NCBI GenBank assembly: GCA_002401565.1
Contig: NVTL01000026.1
Coordinates: 20,185-27,370, forward strand
Reading direction: 5' to 3'
Origin: Rhodospirillaceae bacterium
GTDB lineage: Bacteria > Pseudomonadota > Alphaproteobacteria > Rhodospirillales > Magnetovibrionaceae
DNA length: 7,186 bases
Position 1 is the first letter of the stretch. Every line of letters starts with the position of its first letter. The notes under the pieces were generated by a model. The model made no database searches and had not been told where the DNA came from. It was given only the letters and a program-made list of their open reading frames with translations. Shown in pieces: positions 7,101-7,186 of the stretch. Position numbers and translations under genes: made by a program.

Positions 7101-7186
7101 TCGATGATTGGCTTCATCGCGTTGTCGGGCATTATTGTTCGAAATTCAATTTTGCTGGCCGATTTTTCCAGACGCGCGGTTGCGTC
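4170..7186 (+). CDS. RND efflux pump inner-membrane permease, 3' end outside the window
   Basis: An AcrB-like (ACR_tran) proton-driven exporter; 1005 residues are visible, open at the right edge, with roughly the last 50-90 residues (TM11-12) missing by comparison with the usual 1020-1060. A hydrophilic cytoplasmic lead of about 31 residues precedes TM1 (SPLSALLLLASIAIGIMGLM, 32-51), longer than the few residues usual in AcrB. It continues FTPRQEDPQI, the family's first periplasmic entry, then porter domains, TM2 from about 368, and GILVDDAIVVIENI in TM4 with the proton-relay pair Asp434-Asp435. The second half shows the repeat (KMLPLDNKPEFNVVVNMPEGT, porter domains with MPPGPPVLQTMVAEVYGPD) and TM8-10, ending GIIVRNSILLADF. 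Arg991 stands where AcrB has the coupling Lys940. The adaptor is encoded immediately upstream; no outer-membrane factor is in view. The substrate is unknown: the VRN variant and lack of obvious metal-pump motifs favour the hydrophobe/amphiphile branch, but this is inference. Confidence 0.95.
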   Translation, partial: MSDQNTNSEYDENGYLRHLGIAGAMAKEFINSPLSALLLLASIAIGIMGLMFTPRQEDPQISVPMVDIFFEYPGASAKQVASLAVDPLERLMSEIPGVKHVYSASRHGGGMVTVQFIVGEAMEPSLVKLYDKIMSNMDKIPPGVSQPLIKPKGVDDVPVVTLTMWSHDVDDAALRMVALDVMQRLKETPNTSQSFIVGGRSEELLVEVYPERLAGFGVSASQLARTIQGANSEMNAGRVESGNTSMQVFTGSFLTKVEDVERLVVGVHNNSPVYVRDVAQVSHAPQDTEGLVQYYTGPSYTAGTNLAPLGAPAVTIAVAKKPGSNGVSVAEAVLAQVDYLKGRVIPDNVEVSITRNYGETANNKVNELIFKLFVATGAVTLLIWLFLGVRAATVVLVVIPVVILVTVFSAWLMGFTIDRVSLFALIFSIGILVDDAIVVIENIYRHWLLKHEVDTQTSVNAVAEVGNPTILATFTVIAALMPMGAVSGMMGPYMAPIPALGSVAMIFSLFAAFIFTPWLAMRIRPSMAALAEAHHKEQKQQEWLDKFFHRLLVPLMESKAKYRIFRISMLVVLFACFSMFYTTAVTVKMLPLDNKPEFNVVVNMPEGTALPVTANVIQKMTEKLLTIAEVTAVQSYSGTASPFNFNGLVRHYYLRQDPWQGDIQVQLLDKGDRDRTSHDLAVIAREMLTPIARKLGAKVQIVEMPPGPPVLQTMVAEVYGPDADTRRQVAQDLTKMFAESATIVDEDNFMQDKYDAWHFRVDRDKAVRQGVSVQDINTQLEMVMGNYKLGDLKLGNILEPRYIVMQVPISMRDQFSRLGQLPIPSSTGQMIPLSELGRFERVQQDDMIFHKDLRPVEFVTGEVAGRLAAPIYGMFEVEDLLVDYTTPDGVALKSYYNSPPPDSFTSAFEWTGEWTVTYVTFRDMGLAFGVALILIYMLVMWEFGNFTLPAIIMAPIPLTLIGIIPGHWLFNAEFTATSMIGFIALSGIIVRNSILLADFSRRAVA

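Overview
The window holds five genes and one well-resolved control region. Base composition is moderate, leucine is often encoded by TTG, and the proteins are of Gram-negative type: a periplasmic adaptor, an RND inner-membrane pump, a sigma-54 activator and an EAL protein. Together these suggest a proteobacterium. An alphaproteobacterium of the Rhodospirillales kind is my guess from general appearance only; no taxonomic marker is present.

Layout from left to right. (1) Positions 2-757, + strand: the 3' part of a gene for an EAL-type (cyclic-di-GMP phosphodiesterase family) protein. Several catalytic positions are lost, so it is probably enzymatically dead. (2) Positions 754-1212, - strand: a small secreted phospholipase A2-like protein with an intact calcium loop and His-Asp catalytic motif; its stop overlaps the EAL stop tail to tail. 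(3) Positions 1209-2645, - strand: a sigma-54-dependent activator (PAS-like sensor, AAA+ with GAFTGA, Fis-type HTH). Its stop codon overlaps the phospholipase start as ATGA, so the two form one translationally coupled unit. (4) Positions 2646-2966: a divergent control region with a cluster of TGTTGC/GCAACA palindromes and half-sites, a perfect-consensus IHF site and a near-perfect -24/-12 sigma-54 promoter pointing right. (5) Positions 2967-4145, + strand: an RND periplasmic adaptor. (6) Positions 4170-7186, + strand: an RND permease that runs off the right edge.

The simplest reading is a self-contained circuit. The PAS/AAA+ activator binds the TGTTGC-type sites upstream, IHF bends the DNA, and sigma-54 RNA polymerase at 2871-2887 transcribes the efflux operon. 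The operators also lie just upstream of the activator's own start, so the activator probably controls its own synthesis and that of the coupled phospholipase. A secreted lipid-hydrolysing enzyme wired to an export pump through a sigma-54 sensor is the most unusual aspect of the window. The ligand sensed by the PAS domain and the pump substrate cannot be read from the sequence. No outer-membrane channel gene, RNA gene, insertion sequence or CRISPR array is visible.
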